A DNA stretch of 64,000 nucleotides from Luteibacter sp. (GTDB taxonomy: Bacteria; Pseudomonadota; Gammaproteobacteria; Xanthomonadales; Rhodanobacteraceae). Of the stretch, positions 45,833 through 55,985 are shown one piece after another. The stretch is from the NCBI RefSeq assembly GCF_009912395.1, contig NZ_WNDO01000011.1, positions 62,001-126,000 of the forward strand. Reading direction: 5' to 3'. The notes beneath the pieces were generated by a model. It saw only the letters and a list, made by a program, of their open reading frames with translations. It did no database searches and was not told the origin of the DNA. The translations under genes and the position numbers were made by a program. Positions within the stretch are counted from its first letter, which is position 1, and each line of letters starts with the position of its first letter.

Positions 45833-48800
45833 TTACAGGCTGAAGTCGTACTGCACCATCAGACGGAAGTAGCGCGGCGTCTGGTAGTAGGTCGGCACGC
45901 GGTACGTGGTGTCGTAGAACGTCTGGTTCGAACGCTCGCCGATCTCGTTGATCGCGATGGGCTTGCTGTTGTTCAGGATGTTGATGGCATCGAGCTGAAC
46001 GGTCAGGCCCTTCACGTACGACGGGGTGTAGACGACGTTCGGGCTGAGCGTCCAGGTCCACGGGAGGCGCTTGCCATGGCCGCGCTGGTCGACCTTGCCC
46101 TCGCAGTAGAAGTACGCCGACTGGTAACCGGTCGGGATCGTGTACGGGGTGTTCGGGCCGCCACCGAAGCAGCTGCTCGGACGACCCGATTCGACCAGGA
46201 CGTTCAGGCCGACGGACCATTCCGGGGTGAACTTGTAGCCGCCGTACGCCTTGAAGCTATGGCGACGATCGTTCGGCAGCCAGCCGTTCGAACCGTACAT
46301 CAGTTCCGGGTAGTCGAAGGCGCTGGTGGTGCCGGTGTCGGTCTGGGCGTTGTCCGACTTCACCAGACCTTCGGTGTTGCCGTAGTTCTTTGCCCAGGTG
46401 TACGACGCGTTGACGTACCACTTGTCGGTGGCCTTCTCGGCGGTCAGCACGACGGACTGGTAGCTACGCTTGGCCTTCGGGCCGAACTTGTCGCCCGGGA
46501 TGGTGATGTGACGCAGCTGGCCGCTGCCGTCGACGTCGATATCCAGGGTGAGCTTGCTGCCCGGGTTGTAGATGTAGCAGCCCGGCATGGTCGACGGCGG
46601 GGTGAACGGGTTGTTACCGACGTTCAGGCCCTGCGACTGGCCGTAAGCGTAGAACGGACGCCAGTCGCAGGTATCGTCGATGGCGTTGTTGAGCTTGCGG
46701 TAGATCGCCTTGGCGCCGACCACCCAGTCGTTGATGAACTCGTTATCGCTGGTGATGCGGTGCTGCACGCCGAGGATGAATTCATCCTGCGAGTACGGCT
46801 TCAGATCGCGGCTGGCGACCGAACGCGGGTTCGGCGTGGTGCCGTTCTCGCCGTTGACGATCTCGACCGGACCGATGGCGTTGCCGAGAACCGGAATGCC
46901 ACGGCCATCGACGGCGCCGTAGGCGAAGTTCTGCTGCGTGTAGTACGAAGCCGTGGCAGCGCGCAGGGCGACGTTCGCGGCGATCGGCAGCGAGTAACGG
47001 CCGGCGGTACCGAAGATCTTGGTGGTGGAGTCACCGAACAGATCCCACGAGAAGCCCAGGCGCGGCTGCCAGATGTTGCCCTGGCGGACGAAGTTCTGGC
47101 CGTCGCCGTTCTTGTTGTTGAACGAGTCGTTGCGCACGCCGATGTAGGCGAGGAACTTGTCGCTGACCTGCCAGTTGTCCTGCAGGTACCAGGACTTCTG
47201 CTCGATGCGGACCGAGCCGCCGGTGCGGTAGTTCTGCACCTGCACGTAGTCCTTGCCCGGGGTGCCGGTCAGCTTGCCCTTGGTGTCGGTCTGGTAGTAG
47301 TAGAGCACGCCACCGGCGTAGCTCTGGCCCATCTGCGAGCGCCAGTTTTCCTTGCTGAAGCCACCGGCGATGTCGTGGTCGCCGATCTTCCAGTCAAGGT
47401 CGATGCGCCACGCGGTACGCTGGTCTTCACCGTTGAAGATGTCGGTGGTGGAGGCCAGGTAGCACGAGCCGTACGGCGCGGTCAGGCCACGGGCAGTGCT
47501 GTCGCGGCCGTCGATGACGTACGGGCAGCCGTTGCGGGCGCCGTTGATGTCACCGTTGTAGCGGGTGTGCGTGCCGTCCGCGCTGATGTAGTCCGAAGAG
47601 TTCTTGCTCTTCATCTTGCCCCACTGCGCGGTGGCGGTGAGGTCGTCCGTGATGTAGCTGGTGTACTTGAAGACGTTGACGTCGCCACCGGTCTTCACGC
47701 GACGCTGGCCGCGGAACGCGGTCGTCGACGGGGTGCCGTCGTCGCCGTAGGTCGCGGTGAAGTAGTTGTTCGTCGTGTGCTTGGTGTTGTTCATCCCCGT
47801 GTACTCGAGGATGTTGCTGTCGTTGATGTTCCAGTCCAGCTTGATCAGGTAGAACGGATCGCTGTACGTGTTGCGCTGGGTGGCCGTCGTGGAGTTGCCC
47901 ACGCCCGAACCCGGAGCGGTCGGATAGACCGTCGCCGATTCCTTGTGCGACTGGAAGATGCCGTAGAAGAACAGCTTGTCCTTGACCAGCGCGCCGCCGA
48001 GCCACGCCGAGTAGACGTTGTCGTTATCGGAGTTGCGGTCGTAGTTGCGGTACAGGGTGCCGTTCTTGCGGTAGGTCTTGTCCTCGTTCTCACGAGCCCA
48101 GCCCGGGGTGTACACCCAGCTGGCGCCACCCTTCCACTCATTGGTACCACGCTTGGTGATGACCGAGGTCACGCCGCCGGTGGAGAAGCCGTACTGGGCG
48201 CCGTAGCCGCCGGTCTGCACGTCGAGCTGCTGGATGGCCTGGAACGGCACTTCCGAGAACGACAGGTTATTGTACAGGTTGGTGACGTTGAAGCCGTTGA
48301 CGTAGTAGCTGTTCTCGGCGACCGAGGCGCCACCGAACGACGGCAGGTTGCCGAAGCGCGAGTCGCCCTTGGTGGTGCCGGGGGTCAGCGCGGCGACGTC
48401 GACGACGTTGCGCGGCACCGGCAGCTTGTCGAGCTGGTCGGCCGTGAAGCTGGTGCGCGACTCGACCGTGGCGACGTCGATGGCGGCCAGGGCGTTGGCC
48501 GATACGGTCACGGTGTCGAGGGCCTGGGCGCTGGCGTTGCCACCGGCAGCGGCGGCGAAGTTCACCTGCGCGGACTGGCCGGCGACGACGTTGATGTCAC
48601 GCGAGGAGACGGTCTGGCCGTCCTGCTGGACGTTGATGCGGTAGCTGCCGACCGGCAGCGACGACGCGCGGTAGCGGCCGTCTTCGCCCACGGTCACGGA
48701 GCGCACGGCGCCCGAACCGAGGTTCTGGATCTGGATGGTCTGCGACGCGGTGGCGGAGCCGTAGATGTCGCCAACGGTGCTCTGCGCATAGGCCGAACCC

Positions 48801-48865
48801 GCGAGCATGCAGGTGGCGAGCGCCGACACCAGCGCGGTGCGCTTGAGCAGGGTGCTGCTAGTCAT
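45833..48865 (-). CDS. Oar-like TonB-dependent outer-membrane receptor
   Basis: 1010 residues. Signal peptide (ALVSALATCMLAGSAYAQ), a carboxypeptidase-regulatory-like domain (about 30-110; GRYRASSLPVGSYRINVQQD), a plug domain (SFGGASVAENSYYVNGFNVT) and a large beta-barrel ending in Leu after YDFSL. ATG 48865 gives the signal peptide; the frame upstream to 48985 is not needed. Typical of Xanthomonad receptors for large or oligomeric nutrients; ligand unknown. Confidence 0.92.
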   Translation of the reverse strand: MTSSTLLKRTALVSALATCMLAGSAYAQSTVGDIYGSATASQTIQIQNLGSGAVRSVTVGEDGRYRASSLPVGSYRINVQQDGQTVSSRDINVVAGQSAQVNFAAAAGGNASAQALDTVTVSANALAAIDVATVESRTSFTADQLDKLPVPRNVVDVAALTPGTTKGDSRFGNLPSFGGASVAENSYYVNGFNVTNLYNNLSFSEVPFQAIQQLDVQTGGYGAQYGFSTGGVTSVITKRGTNEWKGGASWVYTPGWARENEDKTYRKNGTLYRNYDRNSDNDNVYSAWLGGALVKDKLFFYGIFQSHKESATVYPTAPGSGVGNSTTATQRNTYSDPFYLIKLDWNINDSNILEYTGMNNTKHTTNNYFTATYGDDGTPSTTAFRGQRRVKTGGDVNVFKYTSYITDDLTATAQWGKMKSKNSSDYISADGTHTRYNGDINGARNGCPYVIDGRDSTARGLTAPYGSCYLASTTDIFNGEDQRTAWRIDLDWKIGDHDIAGGFSKENWRSQMGQSYAGGVLYYYQTDTKGKLTGTPGKDYVQVQNYRTGGSVRIEQKSWYLQDNWQVSDKFLAYIGVRNDSFNNKNGDGQNFVRQGNIWQPRLGFSWDLFGDSTTKIFGTAGRYSLPIAANVALRAATASYYTQQNFAYGAVDGRGIPVLGNAIGPVEIVNGENGTTPNPRSVASRDLKPYSQDEFILGVQHRITSDNEFINDWVVGAKAIYRKLNNAIDDTCDWRPFYAYGQSQGLNVGNNPFTPPSTMPGCYIYNPGSKLTLDIDVDGSGQLRHITIPGDKFGPKAKRSYQSVVLTAEKATDKWYVNASYTWAKNYGNTEGLVKSDNAQTDTGTTSAFDYPELMYGSNGWLPNDRRHSFKAYGGYKFTPEWSVGLNVLVESGRPSSCFGGGPNTPYTIPTGYQSAYFYCEGKVDQRGHGKRLPWTWTLSPNVVYTPSYVKGLTVQLDAINILNNSKPIAINEIGERSNQTFYDTTYRVPTYYQTPRYFRLMVQYDFSL

Positions 48866-49123
48866 GGTCAAAAGTCTCCCTGGCCCTGCTTCACAGCAAG
48901 GCTGAACAGCTTTAATTAAGCGCCGCGTGCGGCACTCGTTTGTGGGTATGAAGGGTCGGGTGTGGGGACACCCACGTCGCGCCAACCCCTGGGCGCATAG
49001 CGACGTAACGCGAACATAACGCGAGCGTCACCACTCCGCAAGAGTTTGCGCATATATCAGAGAAAGGTTGGGCGACATCAGCGTATTCCTACAAGACGTG
49101 TAGGAAACTTGCGTCATGAACGC

Positions 49124-49149
49124 AAATTGCCGCCTTTCGGCGGCAATTT
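49124..49149 (-). terminator. Terminator of the second TonB receptor gene
   Basis: AAATTGCCGCC-TTTC-GGCGGCAATTT, an 11-bp perfect stem beginning 1 base after the minus-strand stop. It lies in the 285-base gap that also holds the promoter region of the Oar-like gene, where no further elements were recognised. Confidence 0.8.
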
Positions 49150-49150
49150 C

Positions 49151-52075
49151 TTAGAACTTCTGCTGATATCCCATGTAGAAGTATCGATCGATGTCGAAAG
49201 CGGGGTTGTACGGCGGACTGCCGTTTCCGGCGCTGGACACGTTGTAGTACAGCGGCCCCTTGCGATCGAACAGGTTGTTGACGCCGATGCGGAAACTGCC
49301 GTTCCACGGCGCCTGCCAACGCAACTGGAGATCGTGGAAGGCGACCGCGCCCTTGCGGCTGAAACCGGCGGCACCCGTCAGCGCATTGGTCGCGCCCGGA
49401 TCCGTACATTCCACCGACGGCGACCAGCAGGCGTCCTTCAGGCCGGAGAAGTAGCGCACCGTCCAGGTGGCACCGAAGCGCTGCCAACCCCAGTCCAGCG
49501 ATAGGTTCGAGCGCAGCCGGTACAGGCCCTGCATGTTGTTCATGTAGCCCGCCAGCTGGCGCGGTGGCGCGCCGGCGCTGGTCGACTGCGAGTAGTCCTT
49601 CAGGTAGGTGCTGTCGGACGACAGGGTGAATTCGCCAAGGCGCGTGCTCGGCAGCCGGTAATGGATGCCCAGATCGTAGCCCTCGGTGCGCAGCGTGCCG
49701 AGGTTGGCGAGGCTTTCGTCCAGGGTGACGATATGGCCGTCGCTGGCGCGGGTGAAACGGCCGCAGTAGGTCGGATCGTTACGAACGTAACAATAATTCA
49801 GGATGTCCGCCGCCAGGATCGGCGTGATGACATCGCGGATGGCGATCTTGTAGTAATCGAGCGTCATGTCGAAGCCATCGACGTAGCTCGGGCTATAGAC
49901 GATGCCGGCCGTGCGGGTGATCGACGATTCCGGCTTCAGCGCGGGATTGGCGCCGGTACGGAAGGCGATGGGGTTCTGTCCGCCGCTCGACGAGTTGATC
50001 GCGGCCCCGCTCTGGTCGATCTGCCGGTAGCGTGCGGGAATGCCCGCGGCGGCGCAGCGCGCACGCACCGAGGCGTCGCTCGCGGCGGCGCCGTAACTGC
50101 TGTCGCAGGGATCCAGGAAGCTTTCGAAGCTTTCGCTGGTGCCAGCGTAGAGGTCGGCCACTGTGGGGGCGCGGAAGCCTTCGGCGTAGGTACCGCGGAC
50201 CAGGAGGTCGTCGAAGGGCTTCCAGCGGAAGCTGTACTTGCTGCGCGTGCCGCCGCCAAAGGCGCTGTAGTGCGAATAGCGCGACGAGGCGTTCACCGCC
50301 AGCTCGTGCGCCAGGGGCAGGTTGGACAGCAGCGGCACGTCGAATTCGAGGTAGGCCTCGTTGACGATGTAGCCGCCTCGCGTCGGATCGCTGGCGAGCT
50401 GTGTCGTGTCCCCCGCGGAGTCGGCGGGGTAGGGCGTATAGCGGCCGTTCTCGTTGCGATGCTCCAGGCCTCCGGCGAGGCGCAGCGTGCCGGCCGGCAG
50501 GTCGACGAGACCGCCGGTGAGGTTGGCCGTGAAGTCGTTGGTGCGGGTCACCTGGTGCGAGGTGCCGGTGGAACCCACATAGCGCCAGACGGCATCGTCG
50601 GTGCCGCCAGGGCCCGCCAGGATGTTCCACGGCACGCAGCCAGCGGCGCGATCCGCGGCGTTGGCACACACCACCTGGCCATTCACCACGGCGGTAGGGC
50701 CCAGTGCCTTGCGCGCGTTGACCAGGTTGATGTTGCCGCTGGACACCAGGCGCGAGCGCGCCTCGGAGTAAGCGTACGTGACGTCCCAGTTCCAGGTGTG
50801 CTCGCCCCACTGGAACGTGCCCTCGGCACCGAGGTCGCCATGCAGCGTCTTGCTTTGTGACCAGTTGACGCGCGGCATCTCGACCGTGCGCCGGAAGAAC
50901 GAGGTGGCGTAGCCGGGAAACGGGTTGTAGGCGTTGGCGGGGTCGATATACAGGCCGTCGGCGCGTCCGGAGGCGCTTTGCAGCGGATAACCGGCCGTGC
51001 GCCAGCGTGTGTCGCGCGCACCGTAGCTGGCCATGCCGCGCAGGGCGATGTCGTCGGTAAGGTTGTAGCGCCCGGTGGCAAACAGGTTGCGCAGCTTCGT
51101 CCCGCTGCGGAACGTGGTGTCACGCGTGGTGGCGTATTTGTCGGCGTTGCTGTTGGCGTCGTACGGATGGTAGTCGGCAAGGTTCGCCGGATTGCCCGCG
51201 ACGCCGCCGGGATGGTCGATCACGTAGCGGTTGGGAGCCCACAGGCCATCCTGGGCGTAGTGCCCGGCGCCCGGCGTACCTGCCGCGCGCGGATCGACCA
51301 CGCCGCCGTAGCCGCCCATGCCGTAACCGTCGCCCGGGTGGCGTGGACCGGAGGCGTAGCGGGTGAGATCGCGTTCGCGATCCATCAATTCACCGCCGTC
51401 CTCGTAGGTGGCTCCCAGGATCAGGGACGAGCGCTCGGTGCTCTTGCCCCAGGTGAAGTTGCCGTTCTTCTGGCTGCCGTCACCCTTGCCGTTGACGCCG
51501 TAGAAGACATCGGCCGACGCGCCCTCGAAGCGGTCCGTGGTGATGATGTTGATGACGCCGCCAATGGCGTCGGAGCCGTAGATCGACGACGCGCCGTCCT
51601 TGAGCACCTCGATGCGCTCGACGATGGAGACGGGGATGGTCGACAGGTCGGTCAGGCCGCCCTGCGAGGTCGTCCATCGACGGCCGTTGACCAGTACGAG
51701 CGTGCGAACCGCGCCGAGATTGCGCAGGTTGGCGAACCGCCCGCCCGCGTCGTTGCTGGACGAGAGCGAGTCCTGGGAGGTGACTTCGGGGGTGGCTGCG
51801 AAGGGCATGCGCGAGACGATGTCGCCCAGGCTGGTGAGCCCGGTGGCCTGGATGGCCTCGCGATTCATGGTGAAGACCGGCTGGGCGGTCTCCACGTCCG
51901 TGCCACGGATGCGCGAGCCGGTGACGGTCACGTTCACCGGTGCGAGCATGGCGGCTGGCGATGGATCCTGTTGTGCGTGCGCCGGCGTGCCGGCGAGGCC
52001 GCCAACGAGCGCCAGCACCAGCGCCGACCTTCGGCCCCCGCCGAAGTGGCCCCCGTGCCTGGAACTGACGTACAT
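49151..52075 (-). CDS. TonB-dependent outer-membrane receptor
   Basis: 974 residues. Signal peptide (about 1-33, [19 protein letters not shown]), TonB-box region, plug domain ([40 protein letters not shown]) and a 22-strand-type barrel ending in Phe (YQQKF). ATG 52075 chosen for the signal peptide. The S9 peptidase gene lies 104 bases upstream on the same strand, suggesting uptake and digestion of peptides. Confidence 0.92.
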   Translation of the reverse strand: MYVSSRHGGHFGGGRRSALVLALVGGLAGTPAHAQQDPSPAAMLAPVNVTVTGSRIRGTDVETAQPVFTMNREAIQATGLTSLGDIVSRMPFAATPEVTSQDSLSSSNDAGGRFANLRNLGAVRTLVLVNGRRWTTSQGGLTDLSTIPVSIVERIEVLKDGASSIYGSDAIGGVINIITTDRFEGASADVFYGVNGKGDGSQKNGNFTWGKSTERSSLILGATYEDGGELMDRERDLTRYASGPRHPGDGYGMGGYGGVVDPRAAGTPGAGHYAQDGLWAPNRYVIDHPGGVAGNPANLADYHPYDANSNADKYATTRDTTFRSGTKLRNLFATGRYNLTDDIALRGMASYGARDTRWRTAGYPLQSASGRADGLYIDPANAYNPFPGYATSFFRRTVEMPRVNWSQSKTLHGDLGAEGTFQWGEHTWNWDVTYAYSEARSRLVSSGNINLVNARKALGPTAVVNGQVVCANAADRAAGCVPWNILAGPGGTDDAVWRYVGSTGTSHQVTRTNDFTANLTGGLVDLPAGTLRLAGGLEHRNENGRYTPYPADSAGDTTQLASDPTRGGYIVNEAYLEFDVPLLSNLPLAHELAVNASSRYSHYSAFGGGTRSKYSFRWKPFDDLLVRGTYAEGFRAPTVADLYAGTSESFESFLDPCDSSYGAAASDASVRARCAAAGIPARYRQIDQSGAAINSSSGGQNPIAFRTGANPALKPESSITRTAGIVYSPSYVDGFDMTLDYYKIAIRDVITPILAADILNYCYVRNDPTYCGRFTRASDGHIVTLDESLANLGTLRTEGYDLGIHYRLPSTRLGEFTLSSDSTYLKDYSQSTSAGAPPRQLAGYMNNMQGLYRLRSNLSLDWGWQRFGATWTVRYFSGLKDACWSPSVECTDPGATNALTGAAGFSRKGAVAFHDLQLRWQAPWNGSFRIGVNNLFDRKGPLYYNVSSAGNGSPPYNPAFDIDRYFYMGYQQKF

Positions 52076-52179
52076 AACCGACGAAAATCTCCCGATCCCC
52101 CGCCAGCCCTCACCCGGGGTCGACGATCCCGGGACCATAGCGCGGCCGGCGGGGGTGCGGCAACTGTCTTGGGCGGAAG

Positions 52180-54153
52180 TCAGGGCGCGGCGGGGGTGTT
52201 TCCGGTCGAGGTGCCGATGTTCCGGTCGAGGAAGGCCTGAAGTTTCGTATAGAACTCCTCGACGTTCTCCGGCTTGACGAAGCCATGGCGCTCGCCTGAC
52301 TTGGTCAGGGTCTCGTAGGGCTTGTGCGCGGCGTCAAAGGCGGCCTTCATGGCCTTGAACTGGGCGAACGGGGCGCGCTCGTCGTCTTCGCCATGCACCA
52401 GCAGCACCGGGATCGTGATCTTGTCGGCCAGGTGGGTGGGGGAGTTGGCGGCCAGGTCGGCCTCGTCGCGGCCGATCACCGTGGTGAGGTAGCTGCGGCC
52501 GGTCTTGCGTGTCTTGATGTCGCCCTTGTTGTACATCATGTCCAGGTCGTAGATGCCGGCGTAGCCCACGGCGCACTTGAACAGGTCGGGCGCACGGGCG
52601 GCGGTCATCATCGCCGAGTAGCCGCCGAAGCTCGCGCCGTAGACACAGATGCGCTTTGAGTCCGCATAGTGCTGGCCGATGGCCCACTTTACGCCGTCGA
52701 TCAGGTCCTCCTGGATGCGCGTGCCCCACTTGAGCCAGCCCGCCTGCTCGAACGCGCTGCCGCGACCGCCCGATCCGCGATAGTTGACCTGCAGCACCAG
52801 GTAGCCCCGGTTGGCGAGGAACTGCGCATCCTCGTCGTAGTACCAACTGTCCGAGATGCCGTGCGGGCCGCCGTGCGGCAGCAACACCATGGGCAGGTCG
52901 GTTTCCGCCTTGCCCTTCGGGAAGGTCAGGATGGCCTCCAGCTCCATGCCGTCGCTGGCCTTGAAGCGCAGCGACCGGCGCTCGGACATCTTCGCCGGGT
53001 CCATCCACGGCGCGACGGCGAACAGGTTGCGCACCTTGTACGTGTGCGTGTCGATCAGCATGTAGCGGCCCGGATCACGGTCGCTCATCACGGCGAAGAG
53101 CAACTGCGAGCCGTCTTCGCTGAAATCCACGAAGCTCACGAAACTGCCGGGAAACTTGGCCGACAGCGCACGGTGCAGTTTGGATACGGTTTCGTTCTGG
53201 TCGAAGTAGGTCACCGTGGGGACGCCGGTTTCCGGCACGATGCCGAACGGGCGCAGCGGGGCTGGCGTCCACAGGCCGCCCGAGGTCACGTCGCTGAAGG
53301 CGTCACCACCCAGCCGCTTACGGTTGCCACCGTCCTCGTCCTGCTCGACCAGTTCGCCACCCTTGCCGTCGGGGCTGTACTTCGCATAGATGCGCTGACT
53401 GCCCGATACCTGGGCGACGGGGCGGAAGCGCTGTCCCGTCACCTCGACGCCCAGCTTGGTCCAGCCAGCGCCGTCGCGATGGAACACCACGTACTTGTAG
53501 TCCTCGTCGGTGCCGAAAGCGAAGCGCGGGCTGCCGTCCTCGGCGAGCATGAAGCTCATGTCGCCCAGCCCAATGTCGGCTATCTGCCTGCGCGTGCTGC
53601 TCGTGGCATCCACGTCGTAGAGGGTGCTGCGGTTCTGGTCGGTCCACGACGTGGTCCGCATATAGAAGTGGCCGTTGGCCTTCGGCGGAATGCCCTCGAT
53701 CTCGCCCCAGCCCCGGTCGGTGGCGCGGGTACCTGAGCGTCGACCCACGTTCTCGAAACCGTAGAGGTAATCGGGGTTCTTGCCGTCCATGTCAACGGAC
53801 ATCAGCTCGCCCGTGTAACGGGTGCTGCCGATGGAACCGTCCTGCTTGCCGCGGGCCACGACAATGCGCGTCGGGCTGACCCAGGCCATCGCGGCCGGGA
53901 GCTCGTAGGGTGGCATGCGGATGAGCGACCTGGGCTGGCTCATGTCGTCCACGGCGTAGATCGCCATGCCGTGATTCTTGCCGTCCGGGTCGTGATAGAT
54001 CACCGACAGGAACTTGCCGTCCGGCGATAGTCGCGGCGAGGTCAACGGCGCCCGCCGGGCAAAGTCGGCGACGGGAATGATGTCGGCGGCGCTGGCCATG
54101 GATACGGCAAGCCCGAGCGCGGCCAGCAACGGCCGTGCGACGCGATACGTCAT
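52180..54153 (-). CDS. Secreted S9-family prolyl oligopeptidase-like peptidase
   Basis: 657 residues. Signal peptide (LLAALGLAVSMASA), an N-terminal beta-propeller (about 25-390) and a C-terminal alpha/beta-hydrolase with nucleophile GASFGGYSAM, Asp in VLLVHGEDDERAPF and His in GERHGFVKPEN. Acylaminoacyl- or dipeptidyl-peptidase type. Likely upstream partner of the TonB receptor. Confidence 0.92.
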   Translation of the reverse strand: MTYRVARPLLAALGLAVSMASAADIIPVADFARRAPLTSPRLSPDGKFLSVIYHDPDGKNHGMAIYAVDDMSQPRSLIRMPPYELPAAMAWVSPTRIVVARGKQDGSIGSTRYTGELMSVDMDGKNPDYLYGFENVGRRSGTRATDRGWGEIEGIPPKANGHFYMRTTSWTDQNRSTLYDVDATSSTRRQIADIGLGDMSFMLAEDGSPRFAFGTDEDYKYVVFHRDGAGWTKLGVEVTGQRFRPVAQVSGSQRIYAKYSPDGKGGELVEQDEDGGNRKRLGGDAFSDVTSGGLWTPAPLRPFGIVPETGVPTVTYFDQNETVSKLHRALSAKFPGSFVSFVDFSEDGSQLLFAVMSDRDPGRYMLIDTHTYKVRNLFAVAPWMDPAKMSERRSLRFKASDGMELEAILTFPKGKAETDLPMVLLPHGGPHGISDSWYYDEDAQFLANRGYLVLQVNYRGSGGRGSAFEQAGWLKWGTRIQEDLIDGVKWAIGQHYADSKRICVYGASFGGYSAMMTAARAPDLFKCAVGYAGIYDLDMMYNKGDIKTRKTGRSYLTTVIGRDEADLAANSPTHLADKITIPVLLVHGEDDERAPFAQFKAMKAAFDAAHKPYETLTKSGERHGFVKPENVEEFYTKLQAFLDRNIGTSTGNTPAAP

Positions 54154-54299
54154 ATGTGTTTCCCCTGGTTACGTCCTTGAGGCGCCATCCCCCCGGATGG
54201 CGCAGGCCTCGGATATAGCCGATTCGCCGTTTCCGGGCAAGGCGGCGGGACGCCGGGGCGAGGCGCTACACTTGCCGCCTGTTCCGATCTGGTCTGCCC

Positions 54300-55127
54300 A
54301 TGGATTCCCCGTTCGTCGTCAAATTCAATTTGGTCGCCTTCTCGCTGGGGCCGATCGAAGTCCACTGGTACGGGTTGATGTACCTCGGGGGCTTCCTGGG
54401 GGGCTGGGCGCTGGGCGAGTATCGCCGCCGCAAGGGGCGCCTGCCGGTCAATTCGGATCGCTTCGGCGACCTCATGTTCTACGCCATGATGGGCGTGGTG
54501 ATCGGCGGCCGCGTCGGCTACATGCTGTTCTACACGGCCATCGACTGGATCTGGACCGACCCCCTGGCCCTGTTCCGGGTCTGGACGGGCGGCATGTCCT
54601 TCCACGGCGGCCTGCTCGGCGTGCTGGTGGCTGGCCTATGGTGGTCCAAGCGCAACGGCGTGAAATTCTTCGACACCGTGGACTTCGTGGCGCCGCTGGT
54701 CCCTCTGGGCCTGGGCCTGGGACGCCTGGGCAACTTCATCAACGGCGAGCTGTGGGGCAAGCCCACCGACCTGCCCATCGGCATGATCTTCCCGAACGCG
54801 CCCGACGCGCTGCCGCGCCACCCGAACCCGCTCTACGAGTTCGCGCTGGAAGGCGTGGTGATGTTCACCGTGCTGTGGATCTTCTCGATGAAGCCGCGCC
54901 GTCGCTATGCGGTGTCGGGCCTGTTCGCGCTGCTCTACGGCATCTTCCGCTTCACCATCGAGTTCGTCCGCGTGCCGGACGCGCAGCTGGGTTACCTGGC
55001 CTTTGGCTGGGTCACGATGGGCCAGATCCTGTCGCTGCCGCTGATCGCCGTGGGCATCCTGTTGCTAGCCATGTCGCGCCGGGCGCCTTACGCGCCTGTC
55101 GCCCAGCCGGCCGCGACAACGAACTGA
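54300..55127 (+). CDS. lgt: Prolipoprotein diacylglyceryl transferase
   Basis: 275 residues, seven membrane helices, with the Lgt signature [20 protein letters not shown] and the conserved His/Tyr region [12 protein letters not shown]. Attaches diacylglycerol to the lipobox Cys of prolipoproteins (such as the LemA protein here). thyA follows after 12 bases, a common pairing. Confidence 0.96.
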   Translation: MDSPFVVKFNLVAFSLGPIEVHWYGLMYLGGFLGGWALGEYRRRKGRLPVNSDRFGDLMFYAMMGVVIGGRVGYMLFYTAIDWIWTDPLALFRVWTGGMSFHGGLLGVLVAGLWWSKRNGVKFFDTVDFVAPLVPLGLGLGRLGNFINGELWGKPTDLPIGMIFPNAPDALPRHPNPLYEFALEGVVMFTVLWIFSMKPRRRYAVSGLFALLYGIFRFTIEFVRVPDAQLGYLAFGWVTMGQILSLPLIAVGILLLAMSRRAPYAPVAQPAATTN

Positions 55128-55139
55128 TATCGTCAGCCC

Positions 55140-55934
55140 ATGCAGCCTTACCTCCAGCTTCTCCGCCACGTCCTCGACCACGGCACGGTCAAGTCGGACC
55201 GCACCGGCACCGGCACGCGCAGCGTGTTCGGCTGGCAGATGCGCTACGACCTGTCGAAGGGCTTTCCGCTCGTCACCACGAAGAAGCTGCACCTGCGCTC
55301 GATCGTGCACGAGCTGATCTGGTTCCTGCAGGGCGATACCAACATCGCCTACCTGAAGGAAAACGGGGTCAGCATCTGGGACGAATGGGCCGATGCCAAC
55401 GGCGACCTGGGCCCGGTCTACGGCCGCCAGTGGCGCGCGTGGCCCACGGCCGACGGCAAGGTAGTCGACCAGATCGCCTGGGTGGTGGACGAGATCAAGC
55501 GCAACCCGGATTCGCGCCGTCTTATCGTCTCGGCATGGAACGTCGGCGAGCTGCCCAAGATGGCGCTCATGCCGTGCCATACGATGTTCCAGTTCTATGT
55601 GGCGGACGGCAAGCTGTCCTGCCAGCTCTACCAGCGCTCGGGCGATATCTTCCTCGGCGTGCCGTTCAACATCGCCAGCTACGCGCTGCTCACCCACATG
55701 ATCGCGCAGGTCACCGGCCTGGAGCCGGGTGACTTCGTGCATACGCTGGGCGATGCCCACCTGTATTCGAACCACATCGAACAGGCGGAGAAACAGCTCA
55801 CGCGTGAACCGCGCACGTTGCCGAAGCTGGTGTTGAATCCCGACGTGGCATCCATCTTCGATTTCCGTTTCGAAGACGTGTCCATCGTCGACTACGATCC
55901 GCATCCGGCCATCAAGGCGCCGGTCGCTGTTTGA
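55140..55934 (+). CDS. thyA: Thymidylate synthase
   Basis: 264 residues, identical in length to the E. coli enzyme. Catalytic Cys in [13 protein letters not shown]-terminal [20 protein letters not shown] and folate/dUMP-binding [20 protein letters not shown] are all present. Makes dTMP from dUMP with methylene-tetrahydrofolate. Confidence 0.97.
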   Translation: MQPYLQLLRHVLDHGTVKSDRTGTGTRSVFGWQMRYDLSKGFPLVTTKKLHLRSIVHELIWFLQGDTNIAYLKENGVSIWDEWADANGDLGPVYGRQWRAWPTADGKVVDQIAWVVDEIKRNPDSRRLIVSAWNVGELPKMALMPCHTMFQFYVADGKLSCQLYQRSGDIFLGVPFNIASYALLTHMIAQVTGLEPGDFVHTLGDAHLYSNHIEQAEKQLTREPRTLPKLVLNPDVASIFDFRFEDVSIVDYDPHPAIKAPVAV

Positions 55935-55942
55935 GGCTACTC

Positions 55943-55976
55943 CGCCACGGATCGGGAGGTCTCCCGACCCGTGGCG
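55943..55976. terminator. Hairpin between convergent thyA and amidase genes
   Basis: CGCCACGG-A-TCGGGAG pairs with CTCCCGA-C-CCGTGGCG: 15 of 16 positions complementary, separated by GT. No T-tract, so it may act as a Rho-dependent end or barrier. Confidence 0.55.
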
Positions 55977-55985
55977 CGGCCGTCG

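Noticed and set aside
45478-45843. 121-codon plus-strand frame in the structured block
   Set aside because: Arg/Pro-rich composition, runs through two terminator hairpins and into the receptor gene; more likely non-coding.
44466-46220. 584-codon minus-strand frame running through the REP pair and the structured block
   Set aside because: It crosses repeats and terminators and shares no protein features; the real gene in this region is in a different frame (44582-45301).
46076-48919. Plus-strand open frame of 947 codons opposite the TonB receptor gene
   Set aside because: It is antisense to a clear receptor gene, has low-complexity Val/Gly/Arg content and no start signals; such frames are common in GC-rich DNA.
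49090-49115. TGTAGGA at about 49099 as another REP copy
   Set aside because: It diverges after TGTAGGA (followed by AACTTGCG) and lacks the palindromic GCGCG core.
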